Source of the DNA: Streptomyces silvae | GTDB taxonomy: Bacteria; Actinomycetota; Actinomycetes; Streptomycetales; Streptomycetaceae | DNA: 64,000 nt | Direction of reading: 5' to 3' | Assembly: GCF_016745505.1 (NCBI RefSeq) | Contig: NZ_JAERUC010000143.1 | Location: 1-64,000, forward strand | Shown here: positions 27,391 to 35,932 of the stretch, one piece after another | Layout of the letters: each line of letters opens with the position of its first letter | Numbering within the stretch: position 1 is the stretch's first letter | The notes under the pieces: model-generated | Databases searched by the model: none | Seen by the model: the letters and a program-made list of their open reading frames with translations, nothing else | What the model was told of the DNA's origin: nothing | Program-made: the position numbers and the translations under genes

Positions 27391-28167
27391 ATGCCCGAGC
27401 CCAGTACGCCAGAACCCGTGATCAGCATGCGCGGAGCCACGGCGACGCTCGGCGCGCGCCCGGTGCTGCGCGGTGTCGACCTCACCGTCCACCGCGGCGA
27501 GGTCGTGGCGCTGCTCGGCGCCAACGGATCCGGCAAGTCCACCGCCGTACGCTCCGTCATCGGCCAGGTGCCGCTCACCGGCGGGACGGTCGAGCTGTTC
27601 GGCACCCCGCTGCGCCGCTTCCGCCACTGGGCGCGCGTCGGCTACGTACCGCAGCGCACCACGGCGGCCGGCGGTGTCCCCGCCACGATCCGCGAGGTCG
27701 TCGCCTCCGGACGGCTGTCCCGTACGAAGCTCAGGCTGCCGGGGCGGGCGGACCGGGCGGCGGTGGACCGGGCCATCGAGCTCGTCGGCCTCTCCGACCG
27801 CGCCAAGGACTCCGTGAACGCCCTCTCCGGCGGTCAGCACCAGCGGGTGCTGATCGCCCGCGCGCTCGCCGCCGAGCCCGAGGTGCTGATCATGGACGAG
27901 CCGATGGCCGGCGTCGACCTGGCCAGCCAGGAGATCCTCGCCTCGACGCTGCGCGAGCAGGTCGCCGGCGGGGCGACGGTCCTGCTCGTCCTGCACGAGC
28001 TCGGCGCCCTGGAGCCCCTGATCGACCGGGCGATCGTCCTGCGCGACGGCTGCGTCATGCACGACGGGCCGCCCCCCGAGGCCGTCGGCCAGCACGCGCT
28101 GCCCGGCCACGACCACGTACACCCCCACGCGGCCTCCGAGCCCGTCCGGACGGGACTGCTGACCTGA
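27391..28167 (+). CDS. znuC: Zinc ABC transporter, ATP-binding protein
   Basis: A 258-residue ABC ATPase. Walker A is GANGSGKST near residue 46, the Q-loop VGYVPQR, the signature NALSGGQHQRVLIARALA, Walker B VLIMDEPMAGVD, and the switch histidine VLHELGAL. A His-rich tail (GQHALPGHDHVHPH) could bind zinc. The ATG at 27391 has GGAGG at good distance; a GTG at 27346 overlapping the znuA stop would add 15 Pro/Ala residues and is possible. The product sits at the inner membrane and powers zinc uptake with ZnuA and ZnuB. Confidence 0.92.
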   Translation: MPEPSTPEPVISMRGATATLGARPVLRGVDLTVHRGEVVALLGANGSGKSTAVRSVIGQVPLTGGTVELFGTPLRRFRHWARVGYVPQRTTAAGGVPATIREVVASGRLSRTKLRLPGRADRAAVDRAIELVGLSDRAKDSVNALSGGQHQRVLIARALAAEPEVLIMDEPMAGVDLASQEILASTLREQVAGGATVLLVLHELGALEPLIDRAIVLRDGCVMHDGPPPEAVGQHALPGHDHVHPHAASEPVRTGLLT

Positions 28168-28169
28168 TC

Positions 28170-29066
28170 ATGCTGGAATTCCTGAACCCCCCCTTCATGC
28201 AGCGGGCCCTGCTCGCGGCCGTCCTGGTCGGCATCACCGCGCCCGCCATCGGCATCTACCTGGTCCAGCGCCGCCAGGCCCTCATGGGCGACGGCATCGG
28301 GCACGTCGCGATGACCGGTGTCGGCCTCGGCTTCCTGCTCTCCACCAACCCGGTCTGGATGGCGACGCTCGTCGCCGTGGCCGGCTCGGTCGTGATGGAG
28401 CTGATCCGCTGGTACGGACGCACCCGCGGCGACATCGCCCTGGCCATGCTGTTCTACGGCGGCATGGCGGGCGGGGTGATGCTGATCAACCTCTCCGACA
28501 CCGGCTCCAACGCCAACCTGACCTCGTTCCTCTTCGGCTCCCTGTCGACGGTCTCCGAGGAGGACGTCACCGCGATCCTCGTGCTGGCCGCCTTCGTGGT
28601 GCTGGTCACCGTCGGGCTGCGGCGGCAGCTGTTCGCGGTCAGCCAGGACGAGGAGTTCGCCCGGGTCACCGGCCTGCCGGTGCGCGCGCTCAACCTGCTG
28701 GTCGCGGTGACGGCCGCGGTCACCGTCACCGTGGCGATGCGGGTCGTCGGCTTGCTGCTGGTCAGCGCGCTGATGGTGGTGCCGGTCGCCGCCGCGCAGC
28801 AGATCTCGAAGTCCTTCAAGGTGACGTTCGTCCTGGCCGTCGTCATCGGCACGGCCGTCACCCTGGCCGGCACCGTGACCTCGTACTACCAGGACGTCCC
28901 GCCCGGCGCGACGATCGTGCTGCTGGCCATCGCCGCGTTCATCGTGCTCACGGCGCTCGCCACGCCGCTGGCCCGCAGGCGGGCCCGGGACCGCGGGAGC
29001 GAGGCGGACCGGTGCACCCTGGAGGTACCGGCGGCCCGCCCGGCCCCGGACGACGTCTCGGTGTGA
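28170..29066 (+). CDS. znuB: Zinc ABC transporter, permease
   Basis: A 298-residue protein with about 8-9 membrane segments of the ABC-3 family. Hallmarks are FMQRALLAAVLVGITAPAIGIYLVQRRQALMGDGIGHVAMTGVGLGF, the LTSFLFGSL segment and the coupling stretch MRVVGLLLVSALMVVPVAAAQQI. It begins 2 bases after the znuC stop, so translation is coupled. The C-terminal cytosolic tail is rich in charged residues and carries no further motif. Confidence 0.93.
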   Translation: MLEFLNPPFMQRALLAAVLVGITAPAIGIYLVQRRQALMGDGIGHVAMTGVGLGFLLSTNPVWMATLVAVAGSVVMELIRWYGRTRGDIALAMLFYGGMAGGVMLINLSDTGSNANLTSFLFGSLSTVSEEDVTAILVLAAFVVLVTVGLRRQLFAVSQDEEFARVTGLPVRALNLLVAVTAAVTVTVAMRVVGLLLVSALMVVPVAAAQQISKSFKVTFVLAVVIGTAVTLAGTVTSYYQDVPPGATIVLLAIAAFIVLTALATPLARRRARDRGSEADRCTLEVPAARPAPDDVSV

Positions 29067-29131
29067 CCGTGCGGACGGGCCGGGCTGGCACAATGGCCCG
29101 ACATACGTACGGGCGACACGAGGAGGCAGCT

Positions 29132-29602
29132 GTGGCGACGGCGCCGATCAGTGGCACGAACGCGGCTCCGGTACGCGGCCGGTCCACCCGGCAGCGGGCG
29201 GCGGTCGCGGCGGCGCTCGACGAGGTCGACGAGTTCCGCAGTGCCCAGGACCTGCACGACGTGCTCAAGCACCGGGGCGACTCGGTCGGACTGACCACGG
29301 TCTACCGCACGCTCCAGTCCCTCGCCGACGCGGGCGAGGTCGACGTGCTGCGCACCACGGACGGCGAGGCCGTCTACCGGCGCTGCTCGACCGGTGACCA
29401 CCATCACCATCTGGTCTGCCGCGTCTGCGGCAAGGCCGTCGAGGTGGAGGGGCCCGCCGTGGAGCAGTGGGCGGAGACCATCGCCTCGCAGCACGGCTAT
29501 GTGAACGTGGCCCACACGGTGGAGATCTTCGGGACCTGCTCGGACTGCGCGACCGCCAAGGAGCGCACGGGCACCAAGGACCCCGCCGGCTCCGAGGACT
29601 GA
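29132..29602 (+). CDS. zur: Zinc uptake regulator, Fur family
   Basis: A 156-residue repressor. The winged helix is at the N-terminus (TRQRAAVAAALDEVDEFRSAQDLHDVLKHRGDSVGLTTVYRTLQSLADAGEVD). The regulatory zinc site is DHHHHLVCRVCGKAVEVEG plus H/E residues near VAHTVEIFGTCSDC; the two CxxC pairs bind the structural zinc. With zinc it should bind the two boxes in front of znuA. The GTG start has AGGAGG upstream. It lies 65 bases after znuB, with room for its own promoter. Confidence 0.92.
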   Translation: MATAPISGTNAAPVRGRSTRQRAAVAAALDEVDEFRSAQDLHDVLKHRGDSVGLTTVYRTLQSLADAGEVDVLRTTDGEAVYRRCSTGDHHHHLVCRVCGKAVEVEGPAVEQWAETIASQHGYVNVAHTVEIFGTCSDCATAKERTGTKDPAGSED

Positions 29603-29626
29603 GCCCCGGGCGCGGGACGAACGCTT

Positions 29627-29659
29627 CGGAGGGGGCCCCGGTGACCGGGGCCCCCTCCG
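29627..29659. terminator. Terminator between convergent zur and uppS
   Basis: A 16-bp GC-rich inverted repeat (29627-29642 with 29644-29659) sits between the two stops and can end transcription from both sides. Confidence 0.8.
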
Positions 29660-29666
29660 CGCGGTG

Positions 29667-30479
29667 TCAGCCCTTGCTGATCTCCTCGGCGCCGCCGAAG
29701 CGCCGGTCGCGCCGGGCGAACTCCAGGCAGGCGTTCCACAGGTCGCGGCGGTCGAAGTCCGGCCACAGGACGTCCTGGAAGACCATCTCGGCGTACGCGC
29801 TCTGCCAGATCAGGTAGTTGGACGTGCGCTGCTCGCCGCTGGGGCGCACGAAGAGGTCCACGTCCGGCATGTCCGGGTAGTAGATGTACTTCGCGAACGT
29901 CTTCTCGTTGACCTTGGAGGGGTCGAGCTTCCCCTCGGCGACGTCCTGGGCGATGCGCTGCGCGGCGTCGGCGATCTCGGCCCGGCCGCCGTAGTTGACG
30001 CAGAAGTACAGCGTCATCTTGTCATTGTTCTTGGTCTGCTCCTGGGCGACCTGGAGCTCCTGGACGACGGACTTCCACAGCTTGGGCATGCGGCCGACCC
30101 AGCGGATACGGATGCCGAGCTCGTCCATCTCGTCGCGGCGGCGGCGGATGACGTCCCGGTTGAAGTTCATGAGGAACTTCACCTCGTCCGGCGAGCGCTT
30201 CCAGTTCTCCGTGGAGAACGCGTACAGCGAGAGGTTCTTGACGCCCATCTCGATGCAGCCCTTGAGGACGTCCATGACGACGCCCTCACCGACCTTGTGG
30301 CCCTCGGTGCGCGGCAGCCCCCGCTCCTTGGCCCAGCGGCCGTTCCCGTCCATCACGACGGCGACGTGCTTGGGCACCAGCTCGCCGGGGATCTTCGGCG
30401 GGGTGGCGCCGGAGGGGTGCGGCTCGGGGGTCTTGTACTCACGCCGGTTACGGCCGCCGAGCATCCCGCGTACTGCCAT
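29667..30479 (-). CDS. uppS: Isoprenyl transferase (undecaprenyl diphosphate synthase type)
   Basis: A 270-residue cis-prenyltransferase that builds the polyprenyl carrier for cell-wall synthesis. HVAVVMDGNGRWAKERGLPRTEGHK holds the catalytic Asp and the diphosphate-binding loop, LSLYAFSTENWKRS and the late DVDLFVRPSGEQRTSNYLIWQSAYAE complete the active site. The N-terminal 35 residues are a charged extension. The ATG at 30479 is 22 bases after the recO stop, so both genes are probably in one operon. Confidence 0.94.
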   Translation of the reverse strand: MAVRGMLGGRNRREYKTPEPHPSGATPPKIPGELVPKHVAVVMDGNGRWAKERGLPRTEGHKVGEGVVMDVLKGCIEMGVKNLSLYAFSTENWKRSPDEVKFLMNFNRDVIRRRRDEMDELGIRIRWVGRMPKLWKSVVQELQVAQEQTKNNDKMTLYFCVNYGGRAEIADAAQRIAQDVAEGKLDPSKVNEKTFAKYIYYPDMPDVDLFVRPSGEQRTSNYLIWQSAYAEMVFQDVLWPDFDRRDLWNACLEFARRDRRFGGAEEISKG

Positions 30480-30501
30480 GGGCTTCTCTCGTCTCCCTGT
30501 G

Positions 30502-31248
30502 TCACTTTTCCACGTACCGCAGCGAGCGCAGACCGCGCTCCAGATGCCAGTGCAGATAGGCGGACACGAGCCCGCTCCCCTCCCTGACATGACGCGCCTC
30601 GGACGCGTCCGCCGTCTCCCAGTCACCGGTGAGCAGTGCGCTCAGCAGTTCGACGGCCTCAGCCGAGGGTACGACGCTGCCGGGCACCCGGCAGTCGCCG
30701 CATATGACGCCGCCCGCCGCGACGGAGAAGAACCGGTTCGGACCGGGCATTCCGCACTTGGCGCAGTCGACGAAGCTGGGGGCGTAGCCGTTGACCGCCA
30801 GGGAGCGCAGCAGGAACGCGTCCAGGATGAGGTTCGGCGCGTGCTCGGCGCGGGCGAGGGTGCGCAGCCCGCCGACGAGCAGCAGGTACTGCTGGACCGC
30901 GGGCTCGCCCTCGTGGTCGGTGAACCGCTCGGCGGTCTCCAGCATCGCGGTGCCGGCGGTGTAGCGGGCGTAGTCGGAGACGATGCCGCCGCCGTACGGA
31001 GCGATCGTCTCGCTCTGCGTGCACAGCGGGAGGCCGCGGCCGATCAGCTCGCTGCCCCGGGCGAAGAACTGCACGTCCACATGGGAGAAGGGTTCGAGCC
31101 GCGCCCCGAACTTGGACTTGGTGCGGCGCACCCCGCGCGCGACGGCGCGCACCCGCCCGTGGCCGCGCGTCAGGATCGTGATGATCCGGTCGGCCTCGCC
31201 CAGCTTCTGCGTGCGCAGCACGACGCCGTCGTCCCGGAACAAGCTCAT
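30502..31248 (-). CDS. recO: DNA repair protein RecO
   Basis: A 248-residue recombination mediator that loads RecA with RecF and RecR. The N-terminal OB fold is GVVLRTQKLGEADRIITILTRGHGRVRAVARGVRRTKSKFG; a helical part follows, and a C-terminal zinc site is C-x2-C ... C-x2-C (CAKCG and CGDC). Length and layout are those of the family. The ATG at 31248 gives the standard MSLFRDDGVVLRT start. It lies upstream of uppS, an adjacency common in actinobacteria. Confidence 0.93.
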   Translation of the reverse strand: MSLFRDDGVVLRTQKLGEADRIITILTRGHGRVRAVARGVRRTKSKFGARLEPFSHVDVQFFARGSELIGRGLPLCTQSETIAPYGGGIVSDYARYTAGTAMLETAERFTDHEGEPAVQQYLLLVGGLRTLARAEHAPNLILDAFLLRSLAVNGYAPSFVDCAKCGMPGPNRFFSVAAGGVICGDCRVPGSVVPSAEAVELLSALLTGDWETADASEARHVREGSGLVSAYLHWHLERGLRSLRYVEK

Positions 31249-31305
31249 GCACCCCATTGTCGCCCACCGGGGCGCGTGGAGGGCCCGCCAGGGGCTCCGG
31301 GAGCC

Positions 31306-32007
31306 CTACGAAGGCGTACGCGCGGCCTCCAGCAGCTTCGCCGTGTCCGTGGGGCAGAGCTGGAGCGCGCTGCCCACCGTGGTCAGCACCTCGCGCTCCG
31401 CCTGGCTGTACGGGCCGTCGGCGAGCGCGATCCTGGCGCCCCGCAGCAGGATCGCCTCGCGGCCGGGCACGGCCAGGTGCGGGGCGAGCGGCTTCAGGAC
31501 CTCGTGGAGCTCGATGGCGAGGGCGGCGCCGCAGGCGTCGGCCGCCGGGTCGGTGCCGTCGCCGGCCCCGGTGTCGGCGGCGAGCACCTCGACGATGGTG
31601 AAGAGCTGCTCCTGGGAGCAGTCGTCGAGCCCCGCGTCGCGGACCGTGGCCGCCGCCGTCTCCAGGACCGTACGGGAGGTGGTGCCGCCCGCGGCGAGGA
31701 CGGCGAGCGTGACGGTGTGCACGGCCTCCCGCAGCATCGCCGAGAAGCGGGTGGTGGTGGGGTGGTCGAGGGCGTCGGGCGCGTAGTGCGTCCCGCAGGC
31801 GGCGCATTCGACGACGGGGCCGGCGCTCCCCCGGGACAGCAGCGGCAGCCCGAGGAGGGTGAGGCGGTGACGCCCGGTGAGGCGCCGGTAGTTGCGGTCG
31901 CCTCCGCAGCACGGGCAGAAGAACTCGCCGTCGCCGACGGCTTCCCAGACGGTACGGATGCCGTAGATGCGCAGTTTTATGGCGCGTTGTCCTTTGGCTG
32001 TCCGCAC
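31306..32007 (-). CDS. TerB-like tellurite-resistance family protein with zinc ribbon
   Basis: A 233-residue protein. The N-terminal part has a four-cysteine zinc ribbon (CPCCGGDRNYR ... CAACGTHY), and two helical TerB-like halves follow, with acidic motifs such as DGPYSQAEREV that in TerB bind metal ions. Function outside tellurite operons is unknown; membrane-stress roles have been suggested. The GTG at 32007 has GGAGGT 8 bases upstream; a start at 32067 would add a Cys-containing stretch without a ribosome site. It precedes recO on the same strand, 57 bases away. Confidence 0.75.
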   Translation of the reverse strand: MRTAKGQRAIKLRIYGIRTVWEAVGDGEFFCPCCGGDRNYRRLTGRHRLTLLGLPLLSRGSAGPVVECAACGTHYAPDALDHPTTTRFSAMLREAVHTVTLAVLAAGGTTSRTVLETAAATVRDAGLDDCSQEQLFTIVEVLAADTGAGDGTDPAADACGAALAIELHEVLKPLAPHLAVPGREAILLRGARIALADGPYSQAEREVLTTVGSALQLCPTDTAKLLEAARTPS

Positions 32008-32119
32008 GTCGCACACCTCCGTAACGCCACGGCAACATTGCCGCGTAGGACGTGATGTTAGCCACATGCGTGATGTGGCGTCAGCATCCCGGAGGTCAAA
32101 ACCCCGGGATATGGCCGAA

Positions 32120-32148
32120 CCCCGCCCACCCTTGGCGGGTGAACGGGG
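32120..32148. terminator. Imperfect hairpin downstream of leuA
   Basis: CCCCGCCCACCC (32120-32131) pairs with GGGTGAACGGGG (32137-32148), with two central mismatches, 62 bases past the leuA stop on the minus strand. Confidence 0.5.
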
Positions 32149-32209
32149 CTCTCGGGCCGGGTGGTTCAGCGGCGTATCGGACGGATGTCCGGAATGCCGC
32201 GTGAGGGGG

Positions 32210-34003
32210 TCAGCGGGTCGCGCGGTTGACCGCGGAGACGACCGCCTTGAGCGAGGCGCGCGTGGTGTTGGCGTCGATACCGATGCCCCACAGCACCTTG
32301 CCGTCGATCGCGCACTCGATGTAGGAGGCGGCCTGCGCGCTCGCGCCCTCGCTCATCGTGTGCTCGGTGTAGTCCAGCAGACGGGCGTCGATGCCGATGG
32401 CCTGCAGCGCCTCGAAGAACGCGGAGATCGGGCCGTTGCCCGTGCCGGTCAGCACGGTGTCCGCGCCGTCGACGGTGGCCTCGACGGTGATCGTGTCCTG
32501 GCCGTCGGAACCGGTCGTCGTCTGGCCGGAACGGATCTGTACGCGCCCCCAGGCGTTCTCGGGGCTCGGCAGGTACTCGTCCCGGAAGGTCGACCAGATC
32601 TGCGTCGGCGTGACCTCGCCGCCCTCGGCGTCGGTCTTGGCCTGAATGATCCGGGAGAACTCGATCTGCATCCGGCGCGGCAGGTCCAGCTTGTGGTCGT
32701 TCTTCAGGACGTACGCGATCCCGCCCTTGCCGGACTGCGAGTTGACCCGGATGACCGCCTCGTAGGAGCGGCCGACGTCCTTCGGGTCGATCGGCAGGTA
32801 CGGCACCGCCCACTCGATGTCGTCGACGGTCTTGCCCTGGGCCGCCGCGTCCCGCTCCATCGCGTCGAAGCCCTTCTTGATGGCGTCCTGGTGGGAGCCG
32901 GAGAAGGCGGTGTAGACCAGGTCGCCCGCGTAGGGGTGGCGCGGGTGGATCTCCATCTGGTTGCAGTACTCGCTGGTGCGGCGGATCTCGTCGATCTGCG
33001 AGAAGTCGATCTGCGGGTCGACGCCCTGCGAGAAGAGGTTCATGCCCAGGGTGACCAGGTCGACGTTGCCGGTGCGCTCGCCCTGGCCGAACAGGCAGCC
33101 CTCGATGCGGTCGGCGCCCGCCATGATCGCCAGCTCGGCGGCGGCGACGGCGGTGCCCCGGTCGTTGTGCGGGTGGACCGACAGGCAGACGTACTCGCGG
33201 CGGCTCAGGTTGCGCGACATCCACTCGAAGCGGTCCGCGTGGGTGGACGGCGTCGAGCGCTCCACGGTGGCGGGCAGGTTGAGGATGATCTCGCGGCCCT
33301 CCTCCGGCTGCCAGACGTCGCAGACGGCCTCGCAGACCTCCAGGGCGAAGTCCAGCTCGGTGTCGGTGAAGATCTCCGGGCTGTACTGGTAGCCGAAGAT
33401 CGTCTCGTCGCCCAGGATCTTGTCGGCGTACTCCATGACCAGGCGGGTGCCGTCCACGGCGATCTGCTTGACCTCCTCCTTCGAGCCGCGGAAGACCACG
33501 CGGCGGAAGGTGGGTGCGGTGGCGTTGTACAGGTGGACGGTGGCGCGGCGCGCTCCGACCAGCGACTCGACGGTGCGCTCGATCAGTTCCTCGCGGGCCT
33601 GCGTCAGGACGGAGATCGTCACGTCCTCGGGGATCGCGCCCTCTTCGATGATGGAGCGTACGAACGCGAAGTCGGTCTCGCCGGAGGACGGGAAGCCGAC
33701 CTCGATCTCCTTGTAGCCCATGCGTACGAGCAGGTCGAACATCTCGCGCTTACGGGCCGGCGACATGGGGTCGATCAGGGCCTGGTTGCCGTCGCGCAGA
33801 TCGGTGGACAGCCAGCGGGGCGCCACCGTGATGCGGTTGTCCGGCCAGGTGCGGTCGGCGATGTCCACGGCCTCGTAGCCGCGGTACTTGTGGACCGGCA
33901 TTCCGGAAGGCTTCTGCAGCTGACGCGCGTTGGTCACCGGGGTGGGGCCACCGACGGGGGTGTTCACGGCATCGGTGTGCGCGGGGGGATTCACTGCGGT
34001 CAT
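32210..34003 (-). CDS. leuA: 2-isopropylmalate synthase, long (LeuA2-like) form
   Basis: A 597-residue enzyme that condenses acetyl-CoA with 2-ketoisovalerate, the first step of leucine synthesis. The barrel carries STDLRDGNQALIDPM (catalytic Arg-Asp), VHPHNDRGTAVAAAELAIMAGADRIEGCLFGQGERTGNVDL (metal-binding His-x-His), and the C-terminal regulatory domain has GNGPISAFFEALQ and SYIECAIDG. The long C-terminal domain is where leucine feedback binds in the mycobacterial homologue. The ATG at 34003 is followed by a flexible 35-residue N-terminus. A leucine-rich leader peptide upstream indicates control by translation of the leader. Confidence 0.96.
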   Translation of the reverse strand: MTAVNPPAHTDAVNTPVGGPTPVTNARQLQKPSGMPVHKYRGYEAVDIADRTWPDNRITVAPRWLSTDLRDGNQALIDPMSPARKREMFDLLVRMGYKEIEVGFPSSGETDFAFVRSIIEEGAIPEDVTISVLTQAREELIERTVESLVGARRATVHLYNATAPTFRRVVFRGSKEEVKQIAVDGTRLVMEYADKILGDETIFGYQYSPEIFTDTELDFALEVCEAVCDVWQPEEGREIILNLPATVERSTPSTHADRFEWMSRNLSRREYVCLSVHPHNDRGTAVAAAELAIMAGADRIEGCLFGQGERTGNVDLVTLGMNLFSQGVDPQIDFSQIDEIRRTSEYCNQMEIHPRHPYAGDLVYTAFSGSHQDAIKKGFDAMERDAAAQGKTVDDIEWAVPYLPIDPKDVGRSYEAVIRVNSQSGKGGIAYVLKNDHKLDLPRRMQIEFSRIIQAKTDAEGGEVTPTQIWSTFRDEYLPSPENAWGRVQIRSGQTTTGSDGQDTITVEATVDGADTVLTGTGNGPISAFFEALQAIGIDARLLDYTEHTMSEGASAQAASYIECAIDGKVLWGIGIDANTTRASLKAVVSAVNRATR

Positions 34004-34089
34004 GGCGTACGGCTCCTCTGAGGTCCAGCAGGGGCGGCCGACTGTGTCGCTGCAACAGCGAACTCCGCGGGGAGGGAGCCGGCCTACGA

Positions 34090-34137
34090 CTACAGGCCCT
34101 CGCCGCGGCAGCTAAGAAGGAGCAGCCCGAAACGCAT
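34090..34137 (-). CDS. leuA leader peptide with four leucine codons
   Basis: A 15-residue frame reads MRFGLLLLSCRGEGL and ends in TAG, 86 bases upstream of leuA. Four consecutive Leu codons (CTG CTC CTT CTT) followed by another Leu at the end are the hallmark of an attenuation leader: ribosomes would stall when leucyl-tRNA is scarce. Rare CTT codons, unusual in this genome, make it more sensitive. A -10-like TAGTGT (34152-34147) lies 9 bases upstream of the ATG, so the leader mRNA appears leaderless. Such leaders are described for leuA in actinobacteria. Confidence 0.85.
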   Translation of the reverse strand: MRFGLLLLSCRGEGL

Positions 34138-34219
34138 GATGCGGCAACACTAACCGAGGGGCGCCTGGTGCGTCGGTCCGTATCAGTATGCGGGATCGAG
34201 GTCCCGTGAGGACAGAACG

Positions 34220-34231
34220 GTGATGCATCAC
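34220..34231. promoter_or_regulatory. GTGATGCATCAC palindrome upstream of the M4 protease
   Basis: A perfect 12-bp palindrome sits 64 bases before the protease ATG in an AT-richer segment. It could be an operator; no regulator is known. Confidence 0.3.
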
Positions 34232-34295
34232 TCTATTTCGTCAATCACGATCGCAACCAGTGACAGCGTGGTGACGGAGTGCCACAGTCATTTGC

Positions 34296-35372
34296 ATGCA
34301 GCTTCGACAGAACAGCGAGTTCCAGCCCGTCTTCTGCACCATCGTGCCGCCCCATGTCCTCGACAAGCTCTCCCGGTCGGACGACCCGCAGCTGGCCGAT
34401 CCCGCCCGCCGCACCCTGGAGGCCGACGGGGCCAGGCGCCACCACCGGAGGGTGACCGCGGCGGCCTGGACCCCTCAGGCCGCCCGCACCTCCGACCCGG
34501 TCCCCACCAAGCCGCACCGCACCCTGTACGACTGCCGGCACGGGACGGACCTGCCGGGCGTCAAGGTCCGTGACGAGGGCGAGGAGGCGACCCAGGACGC
34601 CAGCGTCAACCGCGCGTACGCGGGACTGGGCGCCACCTTCGACCTGCTCCTCACGGAGTACGGCCGCAGCTCGATCGACGGCAAGGGGCTGCCGCTGATC
34701 GGCTCCGTGCACTACGACGAGAAGTACAACAACGCGTTCTTCGACGGCGAGCAGATGGTCTTCGGGGACGGCGACGGGGAGATCTTCCTCGACTTCACGG
34801 TCGCCATCGACGTGATCGCCCACGAGCTGGCGCACGGCCTCACCCAGTACACGGCCAACCTGGCCTACCAGGGCCAGTCGGGCGCGCTCAACGAGTCCGT
34901 GTCGGACGTCTTCGGCTCCCTGGTCAAGCAGTACTCGCTGGGCCAGAGCGCGGACCAGGGCGACTGGCTGATCGGCGCCGGGCTGCTCGCCCCCCGGGTC
35001 AGCGGCGTCGCGCTGCGCTCGATGAAGGCTCCGGGCACGGCGTACGACGACGATGTGCTCGGCAAGGACCCGCAGCCGGGGTCCATGGACGACTACGTCG
35101 ACACGGACGACGACAACGGCGGGGTCCACATCAACTCCGGCATCCCCAACCGGGCCTTCTACCTGCTGGCCACGGCCCTCGGCGGCAACGCCTGGGAGCG
35201 GGCCGGGCGGATCTGGTTCGACGTGCTGACCGGCGGCGAGCTGGCCCAGGACGCGTCCTTCACCGACTTCGCCAAGCTCACCGTCGCGGCGGCGCAGCAC
35301 CGGTTCGGGGAGGGCGACGAGGCCGAGGCGGTGCTCAAGGCCTGGTCGGAGGTGGGCGTGCCGACCCGCTGA
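34296..35372 (+). CDS. M4-family (thermolysin/protealysin-like) metallopeptidase
   Basis: A 358-residue zinc protease. The catalytic HExxH is HELAH at residues 176-180, the third zinc ligand is the glutamate of NESVSD near residue 200, and DDDNGGVHINSGIPNRAFY provides the acid-base histidine. A short N-terminal part (residues 1-80, containing MQLRQNSEFQPVFCTIVPPHVLDKL) resembles the short propeptide of protealysins rather than a secretion signal; no signal peptide is seen, so the enzyme may act in the cytosol or leave by an unusual route. The ATG at 34296 is the family start. The next gene encodes a likely inhibitor. Confidence 0.9.
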   Translation: MQLRQNSEFQPVFCTIVPPHVLDKLSRSDDPQLADPARRTLEADGARRHHRRVTAAAWTPQAARTSDPVPTKPHRTLYDCRHGTDLPGVKVRDEGEEATQDASVNRAYAGLGATFDLLLTEYGRSSIDGKGLPLIGSVHYDEKYNNAFFDGEQMVFGDGDGEIFLDFTVAIDVIAHELAHGLTQYTANLAYQGQSGALNESVSDVFGSLVKQYSLGQSADQGDWLIGAGLLAPRVSGVALRSMKAPGTAYDDDVLGKDPQPGSMDDYVDTDDDNGGVHINSGIPNRAFYLLATALGGNAWERAGRIWFDVLTGGELAQDASFTDFAKLTVAAAQHRFGEGDEAEAVLKAWSEVGVPTR

Positions 35373-35434
35373 CCGGGTAGGTACACGCGGGACCGTCCGA
35401 GCGGGGTCAAGGTGTCAGGCAGGAGCCGTTACGC

Positions 35435-35701
35435 ATGCGCATCCAGGTGAGCCGGACCGGCGGGTTCGCCGGCATCGCACGCCACGGCGAGATCGAGACC
35501 TCGGGGCGGCCCGACGCCGCCGACTGGGAGGCCCTGGCCGAGTCGGCGCTCGCCGCCGGCCGGGGCGGCCCGCCGGCGGGGGTGCCGGACGGCTTCCGCT
35601 ACCGGATCACGGTGGGCGACCGGACGGTCGACTGCGCGGATCCCCGGCTGACCGAGGAGCAGCGGACGCTGATCTCCCGGATCCTCAAGGAAGGCGCGTA
35701 G
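35435..35701 (+). CDS. Emfourin-like protealysin inhibitor
   Basis: An 88-residue protein opening with MRIQVSRTGGFAGIARHG, the pattern of emfourin, the protein inhibitor found beside protealysin genes in Serratia and others. The remainder (PDGFRYRITVGDRTVDCADPRLTEEQRTLISRIL) matches the family strand-helix end. It lies 62 bases after the M4 protease gene with AGGAG before the ATG. In the known pairs the inhibitor binds the protease active site. Co-expression would keep the cytosolic protease harmless. Confidence 0.85.
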   Translation: MRIQVSRTGGFAGIARHGEIETSGRPDAADWEALAESALAAGRGGPPAGVPDGFRYRITVGDRTVDCADPRLTEEQRTLISRILKEGA

Positions 35702-35766
35702 GGCCCGCTCCCCGGCCGCTGTCCGGGCCCGGGATCCGGTGAGCCCGGGAGGCGGTGAGCCCGGGA

Positions 35767-35932
35767 GGCCGGCGTCAGAATCCCAGCTTGCGCAGCTGCT
35801 TCGGGACCCCTCCTCCACGCCGCACTCGCACCCCTCGGCCCAGGGGCCTCAGCGGCTTCGCACGGCTGCGTCGGCCTCCGGCCGTCGGTCCGGGGCCGGC
35901 GTCAGAACCCGAGCTTGCGCAGCTGCTTCGGG
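35767..35932. repeat. 39-bp direct repeat duplicating the 3' end of era
   Basis: 35767-35805 repeats 35894-35932 at 37 of 39 positions, offset 127 bases. The right copy contains the last codons and stop of era (KQLRKLGF), so the left copy is an untranslated duplicate of the gene end. The sequence between the copies is not coding. Confidence 0.85.

Noticed and set aside
34220..34573. Short frame overlapping the start of the M4 protease
   Set aside because: Wrong frame relative to the protease domain and no family match.
35429..35818. 129-codon frame antisense to the emfourin gene
   Set aside because: Low-complexity product; the emfourin-like gene has a ribosome site and family match.
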